DNA of 64,000 bases from Hymenobacter daecheongensis DSM 21074 (GCF_900141805.1 NZ_FQYN01000004.1:186001-250000), one strand, 5' to 3'. Shown: positions 33,327-42,428, counted from the stretch's first letter. The notes: a model not told the origin generated them from the letters alone. Translations and numbers: made by a program.

Positions 33327-34688
33327 TCAGCCCTTATAAAACATCCAGCGCGACAGCTCGGCGTAGGTCACTTTCTTGCCGTACATCAGCACGCCCACGC
33401 GGTAGATGCGGCTGGCTACCCAGGTGGTGAAAATAAACCCACCCACCAGCAGCGCCCCCGACAGCAGCAGCTGCCAGGCCGGCACCCCAAACGGCAGGCG
33501 CATCACCATGGCAATGGGCGACGTGAACGGTATCATGGACAGCCAGAAAGCCAGCGGGCCGTTCGGGTCGCCGTTGATGATGACGTTGATGCTCACAATG
33601 TAGCTCAGAATCAGCGGAATGGTGACCGGGAACATGAACTGCTGCGCATCGGTCTGGTCATCGACGGCCGCGCCGATGGCGGCAAACATGGACGAGTAGA
33701 GCAAGTAGCCACCCAAAAAGAAGAACAGGAAGCCCCCGATGATGCTCCCGATGGGCAGGCCGTCCAGCACGCTCCACAGGTTGGGCGCGGTGCCGGGCCG
33801 CGGGGCTGCCACGGCCGGCGCATCGGCGGCCGGAGCCGCTGCTACCTCCGCATTGGTGGTGTTGGCCGCGGCCGCGGCGGTAGTCACGGGTGTTTTGGCG
33901 GGCTTCATCAGCAGCGGTGCCACCAGCGTGGTGATGCTGTAGGAGAGAATCAGCCAGATGCCGAACTGCGTGAGCACCACCGCCGCAATGCCCAGAATCT
34001 TGCCCATCATCAGCTGAAACGGCTTCACCGACGACATCATCACTTCCATGATGCGGTTGGTTTTTTCCTCCGCCACGCCGCGCATCACCTGCACGCCGTA
34101 GATGAAAATGAACATATACACCAGAATGGACAGGAAATAAGCCGCCGCCGTGGTAGCGCCCACGTTATTTTTCTGGCCCCCTTTTTGGGTCAGGTCCACG
34201 GCCGACAGCTCCACGTCGGCCTTCAGGTTGTCGATGGTGGCGCGGGTGAGGCCGGAGCGGGTCAGCTTCAGCTCACTAATGGCCTTGTTCACGGCTTTGC
34301 GAATGTTTTGCTGCCGGTTCAGGCTCACGTTGCCGTCGGCCAGCAGCTGCACGCCCTGGTTGGCATCGAGCGAGAAGTCGGCGGGAAATACCAGCAGCGC
34401 GGCCTGCTTGGGCTTGGCCTTTTTGAACGCCGCCGTGGCAGCCGCCGGCGAGGCCCCCACGGCCGGCACGAAGCGCACCTCGTCGGTAGCTACCAGCTGG
34501 GTCAGCAGGTTCAGCCCGCTGGCATCGTACACGGCCACCTCATCGGCCGACGACGGCATACTCAGCTTGGCAATGCCCAGCGTGGTGCCGGCCAGCAGCA
34601 GCGGGGCCAGCAATGAAATGACCAGAAAGCTCTTTTTGCGCACCCGCGTGAGGTATTCGCGCTGAATGATAAGCCAGATTTTATCCAT
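33327..34688 (-). CDS. ABC transporter permease, NatB-like
   Basis: The start is MDKIWLIIQREYLTRVRKKS (ATG 34688), 24 codons inside the longest frame; 453 residues. It has the ABC-2 exporter layout: a first membrane helix at ~22-42, a large extracytoplasmic domain (~45-200), then helices including AAYFLSILVYMFIFIYGVQV with the cytoplasmic loop VAEEKTNRIMEVMMSSVKPF. An Ala/Pro-rich insertion (TTAAAAANTTNAEVAAAPAA) lies before GLPIGSIIGGFLFFFLGGYL. It pairs with the ATPase encoded upstream at 34902. NatAB exports sodium in Bacillus; the substrate here is not proven. Confidence 0.88.
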   Translation of the reverse strand: MDKIWLIIQREYLTRVRKKSFLVISLLAPLLLAGTTLGIAKLSMPSSADEVAVYDASGLNLLTQLVATDEVRFVPAVGASPAAATAAFKKAKPKQAALLVFPADFSLDANQGVQLLADGNVSLNRQQNIRKAVNKAISELKLTRSGLTRATIDNLKADVELSAVDLTQKGGQKNNVGATTAAAYFLSILVYMFIFIYGVQVMRGVAEEKTNRIMEVMMSSVKPFQLMMGKILGIAAVVLTQFGIWLILSYSITTLVAPLLMKPAKTPVTTAAAAANTTNAEVAAAPAADAPAVAAPRPGTAPNLWSVLDGLPIGSIIGGFLFFFLGGYLLYSSMFAAIGAAVDDQTDAQQFMFPVTIPLILSYIVSINVIINGDPNGPLAFWLSMIPFTSPIAMVMRLPFGVPAWQLLLSGALLVGGFIFTTWVASRIYRVGVLMYGKKVTYAELSRWMFYKG

Positions 34689-34744
34689 GGTTGGTGAGGA
34701 CTTGGGGTCTTTGTTATTTCTTAGGCTAGGGCTATTTCCTAGTT

Positions 34745-34866
34745 CCCCTCCTTTTTTCAAGGAGGGGTGCCCGAAGGGCGGGGTGGTCAGCTAGAGCTAG
34801 AAAATTAGAGCTAGTCACCGTTCAACGATTGAACCACCCCCTACCCCTCCTTGAAAAAAGGAGGGG
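34745..34866. repeat. Palindromic element, family D, copy 2
   Basis: Same ends and GGGGTGGTCAGCTAGAGCTA block as the copy at 13319; the middle is shorter by some 17 bp. It lies between the ABC permease and its ATPase, inside what would be one operon. Confidence 0.92.
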
Positions 34867-34901
34867 AGCTAGCTTCCTAGCTTTCTAGCCTCTTAGCTTC
34901 T

Positions 34902-35852
34902 TTAGCTTTTCACGGCCAGCTCCTGCTCGGTCAGGGTTTCTGGCATTGTTTCCTGCACTCTTCTGATGAAGATGTCATTGATGCTCGGTATCTGCTCGCG
35001 GAAAGCGTGGATTTCCACATTGCCGATCAGGTAGCGCAGCAGGTCGTTGGGGGTGGTGCCATGGTGAAGCCGGATGCGGTTGTAGAAATGGTCGTTTTCG
35101 CGCTCTTTGTGCTCCAGCACCTCAAAATCGGGGTGAATGACCATCAGCCTGCCTTTGCCTTCCACCTCGTAGGTGCGGGTTTTGAAGGCGTCCTTGATGT
35201 CGCGCACCGAGCCGTCGAGCACCTTGCGGGAGCGGTTGATCAGGGCAATGTTGTCGCACATCTCCTCCACCGATTCCATGCGGTGGGTGCTAAAGATGAT
35301 GGTGGCCCCGCGCTGGCGCAGCTCCAGAATCTCATCTTTGATAAGGTTGGCGTTGATGGGGTCGAAGCCCGAAAACGGCTCGTCGAGGATAATCAGGCTG
35401 GGCTCGTGCAGCACGGTAGCAATGAACTGCACCTTCTGCTGCATCCCCTTCGAGAGGTCTTCCACGTTCTTGCTCACCCACGGGCGCAGGTCCAGCCGAT
35501 CGATCCAGCCCTTGATGCGCTGGGTGGCATCGGCCTTGCTCAGGCCCTTGAGCTGGGCCAAATACAGCAGCTGCTCGCCCACCTTCATCTTCTTATACAG
35601 CCCCCGCTCCTCGGGCAAGTAGCCGATCTGGCCAATGTGCGAGGGATTGAGCCGCTCGCCCCGGAAGCGGATTTCGCCTGAGTCGGCGGCCGTAATCTGG
35701 GTGATGATGCGAATCAGCGACGTTTTGCCGGCTCCATTGGGACCGAGCAGCCCGAAAATGCTGCCCTCCGGAATGTCCAGGCTGACGCCGTTGAGGGCGA
35801 CGTGCGCGGCGTAGGCCTTGTGCACATCAATGGCTTGTAGAATGTTGCTCAC
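34902..35852 (-). CDS. ABC transporter ATP-binding protein, NatA-like
   Basis: The 316-residue protein has Walker A GLLGPNGAGKTSLIRII (~36-50), the signature VEDLSKGMQQKVQFI, Walker B LIILDEPFSGFDPIN and the switch His in IIFSTHRMESVEEM. The C-terminal ~90 residues form the DUF4162-like extension of NatA-type exporters (YEVEGKGRLMVIHPDFEVLE). It works with the permease at 33327. The two genes are separated by 213 bp that contain a palindromic element, which might weaken their cotranscription. Confidence 0.93.
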   Translation of the reverse strand: MSNILQAIDVHKAYAAHVALNGVSLDIPEGSIFGLLGPNGAGKTSLIRIITQITAADSGEIRFRGERLNPSHIGQIGYLPEERGLYKKMKVGEQLLYLAQLKGLSKADATQRIKGWIDRLDLRPWVSKNVEDLSKGMQQKVQFIATVLHEPSLIILDEPFSGFDPINANLIKDEILELRQRGATIIFSTHRMESVEEMCDNIALINRSRKVLDGSVRDIKDAFKTRTYEVEGKGRLMVIHPDFEVLEHKERENDHFYNRIRLHHGTTPNDLLRYLIGNVEIHAFREQIPSINDIFIRRVQETMPETLTEQELAVKS

Positions 35853-35971
35853 AGCGGAAAGAATTGGTCGTGGGGTGTAATATTACAGGAACCAGTTAAA
35901 CAAGGCACGGAAATCTTACCCAACCGGCGAATTACCGGGATTGGATGAGCGAAAAAGGCCACCGAATGGGC

Positions 35972-36592
35972 CTAGGGAGTTTCTTCCAGCTCGCGCAGGG
36001 CAGTTTCCAGCTGGTCGAGGTGCCGGCCATACTGCTGCTGCAGCGTCCACCGAATCAGCCAGTGCGTGATGAGCCCGGAGGCCAGCACCGTGAGCACCAG
36101 CCACAGGCCGCGCTGCCCCAGCGTCCGGGCATCGCCCAGAAACAGCTGCGGCAGCTGCGTGTAGGCGAAAGTCAGCAGGAAGCCTATCGTGATGAGGAGC
36201 GTGGCCATCGTGAAACGATAATTGAGGCGCAGCACGCCGCGCAGGCTTTGTAGCTGCCGCGCTATGTGGCTGCGCAGGCCGCCGGTAGCCGCGGGCAGCT
36301 CGCGCAGGAGCCGCCGCTTGTGGTAGTAGTCGTAGCCCGTCAACACCGCCGTACCCAGCAGCAGCAGCCCAAACGGCTGGAGCCGCTGGATACCCACCAG
36401 CAGCACCAAGGTCGCCCCGATACCCAGGCTCACGGCGGTGGCAATGATTTCGGTTCGGGCATTGTGGAGCATCCGGGCCACCGGCGTACCGGAGCATTGG
36501 GCCAGCAAAGCCCGCAAGGCGTCTTCGTTGTGCGGCGCGCCACCTGGGGCGGGCTGCTGCTGCCACTGGCGGCGAAAGTCATCGAGTTCCAT
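35972..36592 (-). CDS. Membrane protein, candidate partner of the ECF sigma factor
   Basis: The 206-residue protein starts on an ATG overlapping the sigma-factor stop by one base. An N-terminal cytoplasmic part (MELDDFRRQWQQQ, ~45 residues) precedes four hydrophobic segments: TAVSLGIGATLVLLVGI, FGLLLLGTAVLTGY, FTMATLLITIGFLLTFAY and LWLVLTVLASGLITHWLI. A charged C-terminus (YGRHLDQLETALRELEET) follows. No zinc-binding anti-sigma motif is seen. An anti-sigma role is inferred only from coupling. Confidence 0.75.
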   Translation of the reverse strand: MELDDFRRQWQQQPAPGGAPHNEDALRALLAQCSGTPVARMLHNARTEIIATAVSLGIGATLVLLVGIQRLQPFGLLLLGTAVLTGYDYYHKRRLLRELPAATGGLRSHIARQLQSLRGVLRLNYRFTMATLLITIGFLLTFAYTQLPQLFLGDARTLGQRGLWLVLTVLASGLITHWLIRWTLQQQYGRHLDQLETALRELEETP

Positions 36593-37098
36593 CAGGCGGC
36601 TTGGGTTAAGAGTTGACGAAGCTTGTCCTGCGCGCGGTGCATTTTCACCCGCACATTGTTCTGCGTAATGCCGAGGATATCGGCCATTTCCTCGTAGGTG
36701 CGCTCTTCCAGATACAGCAGCACAAAGGCCTTTTCCACGTCGGAAAGCCGCCCGATGGCCTGGTAGAGTTGGGCCAGGTCGTCGGCATCGGGGCCGGGGT
36801 CGGGTGGCGGGGCCACCTCGGGCGGCACCGCGCCAAACCGCTCGGGCACCGGCCGCCGGGTGCGCTGGCGCAAGTTGCTGATGGCCACGTTCAGCGCCAC
36901 GCGGTAGAGCCAGGTACTGACTTTAGCCGTGGGCTGGTAGCGCGGCCAGGACTGCCAGAGCTGCAGCACAATTTCCTGATACAGATCCTGCCGGTCATCG
37001 GCATCTGGGCAGTAGAGCCGGCAGATGCGGTGCAGAATGCCCTGGTTGGCATTGATGACGGCAAGAAAATCGGGGGCGGGCGCGGCAGCAGGGCTCAT
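36592..37098 (-). CDS. ECF-type RNA polymerase sigma factor
   Basis: The 168-residue protein has region 2 (CRLYCPDADDRQDLYQEIVL, then LWQSWPRYQPTAKVSTWLYR) and region 4 (LYQAIGRLSDVEKAFVLLYL, YEEMADILGITQNNVRVKMH, RAQDKLRQLL). The Pro-rich linker PPEVAPPPDPGPDADD is long. The stop and the next start share one base, so translation is likely coupled to the membrane protein downstream. It presumably responds to an envelope signal. Confidence 0.93.
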   Translation of the reverse strand: MSPAAAPAPDFLAVINANQGILHRICRLYCPDADDRQDLYQEIVLQLWQSWPRYQPTAKVSTWLYRVALNVAISNLRQRTRRPVPERFGAVPPEVAPPPDPGPDADDLAQLYQAIGRLSDVEKAFVLLYLEERTYEEMADILGITQNNVRVKMHRAQDKLRQLLTQAA

Positions 37099-37252
37099 AA
37101 AGGCGGCAAGTTCTCTACATATATCGGCCGCCGGCCGGCTGCATTACAGTCTGGCGGCTTTTTTTCTGCCGCCGGCCCCGTGCGCAGCACCAAGTACGGG
37201 CAACTGCTGCCATTTTGCGGCAGCATTTCTCTTTTCTCATTCTGAGTTCAAC

Positions 37253-37549
37253 ATGGCCGCCTTCTTCAATCCCCAGTCTCTCAAGCCCCGCGATGCCGGA
37301 GCCCTCCTGTTGCCGGGCATCTTCCTGCTGCTGGCATTGCTCAAGCTGTTTTCTCAAAACTACCTGGCAGCGGGCCTCTGGGGCTGCCTGAGCGCCGCCA
37401 TGTGGCTGCTCGGCCAGGCCCAGCGCCGCCGTTGGGCTATCTGGGCAGCTGGCGTGCTGCTGTTGCTTTCCCTGGTGTTCATCTTCTTGAAATCCAGAGC
37501 CGACCGCGCCGCCAGACAAGCCCGCCCCACCGCCGCCAGCACCCGCTAG
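37253..37549 (+). CDS. Small membrane protein of unknown function
   Basis: The start is ATG 37253 (MAAFFNPQSLKPRDAGALLL), giving 98 residues; the open frame upstream overlaps the divergent sigma factor and is not conserved in character. Two or three hydrophobic stretches (LLPGIFLLLALLKLF, LAAGLWGCLSAAMWLLG and WAIWAAGVLLLLSLVFIFL) end in a basic tail. It is divergent from the sigma gene with 154 bp between, so it could be a target of that factor. No family recognised. Confidence 0.65.
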   Translation: MAAFFNPQSLKPRDAGALLLPGIFLLLALLKLFSQNYLAAGLWGCLSAAMWLLGQAQRRRWAIWAAGVLLLLSLVFIFLKSRADRAARQARPTAASTR

Positions 37550-37569
37550 CCCACGGCCCGCCACTAGGC

Positions 37570-37640
37570 TTGTGGGGTATTTCCCCAAATTTGGAGAAAT
37601 ACCCCACAAAAAGAAGTCTGCCTTCCTGAAGGAAGCAGAC
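37570..37640 (+). terminator. Two consecutive hairpins after the small membrane gene
   Basis: The first (37570-37609) pairs TTGTGGGGTATTTC with GAAATACCCCACAA, followed by AAAAAG. The second (37616-37640) pairs GTCTGCcTTCCT with AGGAAGCAGAC. Together they isolate this gene from the cargo gene downstream. Confidence 0.8.
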
Positions 37641-37719
37641 GCTCAGGCAGCCTTGATTACAAAGGCTGTTATCTTTTAAATATTCCTATAAACCACATAA
37701 CGATACCTGTTTTTTTGAA

Positions 37720-37727
37720 TACATTTG
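37720..37727 (+). promoter_or_regulatory. -7 element (TACATTTG) before the type IX cargo gene
   Basis: Exact TAnnTTTG, 27 bp upstream of the ATG at 37755, in an AT-rich stretch. No well-spaced TTTG upstream. Confidence 0.4.
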
Positions 37728-37754
37728 GCTTTCACCTTATCATTTGCTGTTTTT

Positions 37755-39119
37755 ATGAAACACTTTTTACCTCTGACCCTCACGGCCGCACTGCTCACGG
37801 CTGCCCTGAGCGGCACCGCGCAAAGCCACAAGCCGGCCCACGCCACCAAAGCCCTGTTCGATCAGGCCCACCACCACGCTGGTTCCGGCCTTGAGCAGGC
37901 TGCCCGCGCGGCGGGCATTGCATCGGTCACTGTGCCCGGCCGTAGCATCGAGTATTATTGGGATCTAGCATCTGCTCGTTGGGGCGGTGCCACTACGCTG
38001 ACCAATACTTACAATGTCCAGGGTCGCGTTACCCAAATCATCAGCACCGATTCGGCTACGAACACTCCTTACGGAAAGACGCTGCTGACTTACAACACGC
38101 AGGGACTGGTAACCGAGGAGCTGGAACAGAACTGGAACGGCTCGGCCTACGTGAACAGCTACCGCATTCAACAAGCCTACGATGCCAACGGGCGCGAAAC
38201 GCTGTACTTGGATCAGGAATGGCGTAATAACGCCTGGCTGACGCGCTACGGCTACCGCAGTACCAGAACCTACAATCCGGCCGGCGCAATCCTCACCGAG
38301 GTGAGCGAAACGCTGAATACCACTACCAGCATCTGGGAGCCTGACTACCGCACTACCTACACCGTCAATGCCAGCAATCAGTGGACGGAGTTCACCGGGC
38401 AGGAGTGGGATAATGGAGTTTACGTGAATGACTACCGGGTTCGTAATGTAGTTTGGTACAACTGGGCCAAGCTGCTGCCCGCTTATTATGAGCAGCAGCA
38501 ATGGGATCCGGCTACCAGCACCTGGGGCGAAGACTACCGAACCACCTTCACCTACCAGCCCAACGGCAGCTACGTGAGCATAGGCCAGGAGTTGGTGGCG
38601 CCAAACGTGTGGCTCAACGACGACCGCCACACCTACACGTATGACAACCTTGGGAATGAAATCCTACACCAAGGTGAGATATGGACCAACAATGCCTGGG
38701 TTATCGACCACGCCAGCCGCGCTCTGCTCTCCTATACCGCTGGCAACCAGGTGCGCCGCAGAGTGGAGCAGGAGTACGATACGCAACGCAATGCTTACGT
38801 CAACGACCGTTTGACTACCTACTCCAACTTCATCACGCTGGCCACCCGGCGGGCTACGGAGCTGGAAGCCGCGGCGGCCCTCTACCCTAACCCAACGCTC
38901 AGCGCCGCCACGCTTAGCATCGCCGGGCTGCGCGAGCAAGGCACCGTGCGCACCGAAGTGCTGAACACGCTGGGCCAGGTAGTGCAAACCCTGACTCTGC
39001 AGCCCCGCCAGGGCACCATCCGGCACGAGCTGAACCTGAGCGCGCTGCCCGCCGGCCTCTACACCGTGCGCCTGCACGCCGCCGAAGGCACCATTGCCAA
39101 GCGCGTGGTGAAAAACTAG
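37755..39119 (+). CDS. Type IX secretion cargo with YD-like repeats and C-terminal sorting domain
   Basis: The start is MKHFLPLTLTAALLTAALSG (ATG 37755); 454 residues with a signal peptide. The body has about seven degenerate ~42-residue repeats built on W-x-n-x-[YW]-x-x-DYR-x-x-x-x-Y and a following YDxxG turn (SYRIQQAYDANGRE, DYRTTYTVNASNQ, DYRTTFTYQPNGS, DDRHTYTYDNLGN), reminiscent of RHS/YD repeats. The last ~80 residues are a type A sorting domain: ALYPNPTLSAATLSI, AGLYTVRL and the end KRVVKN. It should be exported by the type IX system and anchored to the surface or released. Confidence 0.88.
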   Translation: MKHFLPLTLTAALLTAALSGTAQSHKPAHATKALFDQAHHHAGSGLEQAARAAGIASVTVPGRSIEYYWDLASARWGGATTLTNTYNVQGRVTQIISTDSATNTPYGKTLLTYNTQGLVTEELEQNWNGSAYVNSYRIQQAYDANGRETLYLDQEWRNNAWLTRYGYRSTRTYNPAGAILTEVSETLNTTTSIWEPDYRTTYTVNASNQWTEFTGQEWDNGVYVNDYRVRNVVWYNWAKLLPAYYEQQQWDPATSTWGEDYRTTFTYQPNGSYVSIGQELVAPNVWLNDDRHTYTYDNLGNEILHQGEIWTNNAWVIDHASRALLSYTAGNQVRRRVEQEYDTQRNAYVNDRLTTYSNFITLATRRATELEAAAALYPNPTLSAATLSIAGLREQGTVRTEVLNTLGQVVQTLTLQPRQGTIRHELNLSALPAGLYTVRLHAAEGTIAKRVVKN

Positions 39120-39145
39120 CCCAAAAGACCCGAGGCTAAATCTCC

Positions 39146-39180
39146 AAAAGCCCGCTTTTCTTTGAAAAGGCGGGCTTTTT
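39146..39180 (+). terminator. Terminator after the cargo gene
   Basis: AAAAGCCCGC-TTTTC pairs with GAAAAGGCGGGCTTTTT, 26 bp after the stop. Confidence 0.88.
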
Positions 39181-39204
39181 CATGTGCTGACCAAAACACA
39201 AAAA

Positions 39205-39232
39205 AGCCCGCTCTCCCAAAGGAAAGCGGGCT
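39205..39232 (-). terminator. Second hairpin between convergent cargo and dnaJ genes
   Basis: AGCCCGCT and AGCGGGCT form the stem; on the minus strand a T-run (TTTTTTGTG) follows, so it suits dnaJ termination. Confidence 0.75.
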
Positions 39233-39288
39233 CTGTATCTGTTCACAAAATCCGTGTAATCCGATAAATCCGGACGAATCCGTGGTTT

Positions 39289-40428
39289 TTACTGGAAATA
39301 CTCCTTCACTTTCTCGAAGAAGCCCTTCTCATTTTTACCGGGGTTAGGCGTGAAGTTCTGAGCATTGCGCAGCTTTTCGAGCAACTCCCGCTCCTCACTG
39401 CTCACGTTCTTCGGCGTCCAGACGCTGAGGTGGATGAGCTGGTCGCCGCGGCCGTAGCCGTTCAGGTCTTTGATGCCCTTGCCGCGCAGGCGCAGGATTT
39501 TGCCCGGCTGGGTGCCAGGATCTACTTTAATCTTCACTTTGCCCTCAATAGTTGGCACCTCAATGCTGGCTCCCAAAGCGGCATCCACGAATGAGATGTA
39601 CTGCTCGAACATGATGTTGTTGCCGTCGCGCTTCAGCAGCTCGTGCGGCTCCTCCTCAATCTGGATGAGCAGGTCGCCGGGCATGCCGCCGCGCTCGGGG
39701 TAGTTGCCTTTGCCGTTCATGCTCAGCTGCATTCCCTCGGCCACGCCGGCCGGAATGTTGATCGGAATAACCTCCTCGTGCAGCTGCCGGCCTTCGCCGT
39801 GGCAGGTGTCGCACTTGCTACTCACTATTTTGCCTTCGCCGTGGCAGGTGGGGCAGGTGCTGGCGCTCACCATCTGGCCCAGCATGGTGTTCACCACGCG
39901 CTTCACCTGGCCCTGGCCGTGGCAGGTGCCGCAGTCTTTCAGGTCGGTGCCGTTTTTGGCGCCGGTGCCCGAGCAGGGCTGGCAGGCCACGTAGCGCTTC
40001 ACCTTAATTTTCTTCTCCACGCCGTTGGCTACTTCCTCTAAGTCGAGCTTGAGCTTGATGCGCAGGTTGGAGCCCTTTTTCACGCGCCGGCCGCCCTGAC
40101 CGCCGCGGCCCTGGCCCCCGAAGAAGCCCTCGAAGCCGCCGCCGCCGAAGATGTCGCCGAACTGCGAGAAGATGTCCTCCATGTTCTGCGCCCCGCCGCC
40201 GTTGCCGCTCTGGTGCCCAAACCGGTCGTAGCGGGCCCGCTTGTCGTCGTTGGACAGGATTTCGTAGGCCTCGGCGGCTTCCTTGAACTTGTCCTCGGCC
40301 GTAGGGTCGTCGGGGTTTTTATCGGGGTGAAACTTGATGGCCACCTTGCGGTACGCCTTCTTAATTTCTTCCCCCGACGCGGTTTTGGCCACGCCCAACA
40401 CCTCGTAATAATCTCGCTTCGTTGCCAT
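39289..40428 (-). CDS. dnaJ: Chaperone DnaJ
   Basis: DnaJ stimulates the DnaK ATPase. The 379-residue protein has the J domain (residues 1-70, HPD in [12 protein letters not shown]), a G/F-rich region (~75-120, [15 protein letters not shown]), the zinc region with four repeats ([32 protein letters not shown]) and the substrate-binding C-terminal domains. It lies downstream of grpE on the same strand, with a family B palindromic element between them. This is the common Bacteroidota grpE-dnaJ order. Confidence 0.97.
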   Translation of the reverse strand: MATKRDYYEVLGVAKTASGEEIKKAYRKVAIKFHPDKNPDDPTAEDKFKEAAEAYEILSNDDKRARYDRFGHQSGNGGGAQNMEDIFSQFGDIFGGGGFEGFFGGQGRGGQGGRRVKKGSNLRIKLKLDLEEVANGVEKKIKVKRYVACQPCSGTGAKNGTDLKDCGTCHGQGQVKRVVNTMLGQMVSASTCPTCHGEGKIVSSKCDTCHGEGRQLHEEVIPINIPAGVAEGMQLSMNGKGNYPERGGMPGDLLIQIEEEPHELLKRDGNNIMFEQYISFVDAALGASIEVPTIEGKVKIKVDPGTQPGKILRLRGKGIKDLNGYGRGDQLIHLSVWTPKNVSSEERELLEKLRNAQNFTPNPGKNEKGFFEKVKEYFQ

Positions 40429-40445
40429 TCGTATGGTTACTAACT

Positions 40446-40544
40446 GTCATCCTGAGCTTGCGAAGGACCTTATGCCAGTTGAACGACCGTTGTACCAACG
40501 ACTTGTTCTGGCGTGATAAGGTCCTTCGCTCTGCTCAGGATGAC
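40446..40544. repeat. Palindromic element, family B, copy 2
   Basis: Outer arms GTCATCCTGAGCTTGCGAAG and the complement at the right end (with CTTCGCTCTGCTCAGGATGAC variation), inner CCTTAT...ATAAGG, and a core with GAACGACCGTTGTACC. It lies between grpE and dnaJ. Confidence 0.92.
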
Positions 40545-40556
40545 AAACTTTTTTCT

Positions 40557-41141
40557 CTACTGTCCCAGCACCACTTTCGCGTGCCGGATTACTCTGTCGC
40601 CGAGGTAGTATCCTTTCTCCACCTCATCCACGATTTTACCTTTCAACTCTTCCGAAGGGGCCGGAATCTGGGTGATGGCCTCGTGCAAGTCTGCATCGAA
40701 GGCCCCGCCCTTGGCTTCCATGGGGGTCAAACCTTTCTGCTGCAGCGTTTTGTTCAGCTTGGTCTGAATTATTTCGATGCTTTCGCGCACAGCATCAGCA
40801 TCGTTAGTAGCCTGGGTGGCATTGCGGGCCCGCTCAAAGTCGTCGAGCACGGGCAGCAGGGCCACCATCAACTCCTGGTTGGCGGTTTTGAACAGGTCGG
40901 TGCGCTCCTTGGTGGTGCGGCGCTTGTAGTTGTCGAACTCGGCAGCCAGGCGCAGGTACTTGTCTTTCAACTCCGCCAGCTCAGCATCGGTTTTGGTGGC
41001 TTCCGTTTTCGGAGCGCCGCCATCGAGGCCCTCGGGCGTACCCATGTCGGGCGCGTTGGGGTCTTCCGGCAATTCGCCAGCCGAGTGCGTGGGGTCAACG
41101 GACAGATTGTCGTCCTGGGGCAGAGTGGTATCGTCAGCCAT
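40557..41141 (-). CDS. grpE: Nucleotide exchange factor GrpE
   Basis: The start is MADDTTLPQDDNLSVDP (ATG 41141); 194 residues. The upstream extension of the frame translates a palindromic repeat and is rejected. The N-terminal acidic disordered part (~1-50) leads to a coiled coil (AELKDKYLRLAAEFDNYKRR) with the family motif FDNYKRRTTKE, then LLPVLDDFERA and the beta domain GAFDADLHEAI, VDEVEKGYYLGDRVIRHAKV. It releases ADP from DnaK and precedes dnaJ. Confidence 0.96.
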   Translation of the reverse strand: MADDTTLPQDDNLSVDPTHSAGELPEDPNAPDMGTPEGLDGGAPKTEATKTDAELAELKDKYLRLAAEFDNYKRRTTKERTDLFKTANQELMVALLPVLDDFERARNATQATNDADAVRESIEIIQTKLNKTLQQKGLTPMEAKGGAFDADLHEAITQIPAPSEELKGKIVDEVEKGYYLGDRVIRHAKVVLGQ

Positions 41142-41268
41142 TTTCGTAAATATTCGTCGGAATGGGTTTTTCACGGGAGTTGCCGTTGGGCTACCCCACG
41201 GGCGCAAGGAGTTTGCCAAAGGAGGTTTGGCTGTCAGTTTGGCACGAAGAGCACGAGGCGAAACCCCT

Positions 41269-41423
41269 GTCATTGCGAGCAAAGCGAAGCAATCCGTCCT
41301 CTGAAGTGTAAAAAGCCCTGTCAATCCACAAAGCCCTAACGCAATGTATACGTCAGGGCTTTCTGCTGAAATAAAGCTGAGCACATTGTCCAGGACGGAT
41401 TGCTTCGCTTTGCTCGCAATGAC
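41269..41423. repeat. Palindromic element, family C, copy 2
   Basis: Ends GTCATTGCGAGCAAAGCGAA and complement, with CAATCCGTCCT next to the ends and an inner GCCCTAACGC...ACGTCAGGGC region that is less symmetrical than in the copy at 24416. It fills the gap between obgE and grpE. Confidence 0.92.
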
Positions 41424-41429
41424 AGCTCC

Positions 41430-42428
41430 CTAATCTTTCGCATTCAGCGCCTGCCAGATCATGTCCTTCAACGGCATGATATTCTTGTTGGTCAGGCTGG
41501 AAATGAAGACGGTAGGCAGATCCGTGGGCAGCGTGGCGCGCATCTCGGCTTCCAGCTCGTCGTCAATCAAATCGGCCTTGGTGATGGCCAGCAAGCGCTT
41601 TTTCTCCAGCAGCTCGGGGTTGAACTGGCGCAATTCGCTGAGCAGAATCTCGTACTCGTCGGCAATGTCATTGCTGTCCACCGAAATCAGGAACAGCAGG
41701 ATGGAGTTGCGCTCAATGTGCTTCAAGAAGCGAATACCCAGCCCCCGCCCTTCGGCCGCACCCTCGATGATGCCGGGAATATCGGCCATCACGAACGACT
41801 TGTAGTCGCGGTAGGCCACCACACCCAGGTTGGGCGTCAGCGTGGTAAAAGCGTAGTCGGCAATCTTAGGCTTGGCCGCCGAAACCACCGACAGCAGCGT
41901 ACTTTTGCCCGCGTTCGGGAAGCCCACCAGGCCCACATCAGCCAGCAGCTTCAGCTCCAGAATCACCAGCTCGTCGATGCCGGGCTCGCCGGGCTGGGCG
42001 TAGGTGGGGGCTTGGTTGGTGGCCGATTTGAAGTGGTCGTTGCCCAGGCCGCCGCGCCCGCCGGGCGTGAGAATGATGCGTTGGCCGTGCTCGGTTATCT
42101 CGACCTTCTTCTCCCCCGTTTCGGCATTGCGGGCAATGGTGCCCAGCGGCACCTGGATGATAATATCCTTGCCCTGGGCCCCGGTGCAGAGGGCCTCGCC
42201 GCCGTTGGTGCCGTTTTCGGCAAACTGGTGCTTCTGGTATTGCAGGTGCAGCAAGGTCCAGAGCTGAGAGTTGCCTTCCAGGATGATGTGGCCGCCGCGC
42301 CCGCCGTCGCCGCCGTCGGGGCCGCCGTTGGGCAGGCCTTTGGCGCGGAAGAAGTGAGCCGAGCCCGCGCCCCCGTTGCCGGAGCGGCAGTTGATTTTGA
42401 CGTAGTCGATGAAGTTATTGGAAGCCAC
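41430..42428 (-). CDS. obgE: GTPase ObgE/CgtA
   Basis: The 332-residue protein has the glycine-rich Obg domain ([46 protein letters not shown]; residues 1-158) and the G domain with [12 protein letters not shown], the switch and G3 region [16 protein letters not shown], and G4-like TKADLIDDE. Obg is an essential ribosome-associated GTPase involved in 50S assembly. The C-terminal extra domain of other Obgs is absent, as usual for Bacteroidota. It lies between adk and grpE on the same strand. Confidence 0.96.
   Translation of the reverse strand: MASNNFIDYVKINCRSGNGGAGSAHFFRAKGLPNGGPDGGDGGRGGHIILEGNSQLWTLLHLQYQKHQFAENGTNGGEALCTGAQGKDIIIQVPLGTIARNAETGEKKVEITEHGQRIILTPGGRGGLGNDHFKSATNQAPTYAQPGEPGIDELVILELKLLADVGLVGFPNAGKSTLLSVVSAAKPKIADYAFTTLTPNLGVVAYRDYKSFVMADIPGIIEGAAEGRGLGIRFLKHIERNSILLFLISVDSNDIADEYEILLSELRQFNPELLEKKRLLAITKADLIDDELEAEMRATLPTDLPTVFISSLTNKNIMPLKDMIWQALNAKD

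Noticed and set aside
35916..36566. 216-codon minus-strand frame
   Set aside because: Shadow of the membrane protein gene that is coupled to the sigma factor; the product is Arg/Ala-rich and lacks hydrophobic helices.
41142..41384. Longer N-terminus for grpE
   Set aside because: It translates the end of a family C palindromic element (RTDCFALLAMT).
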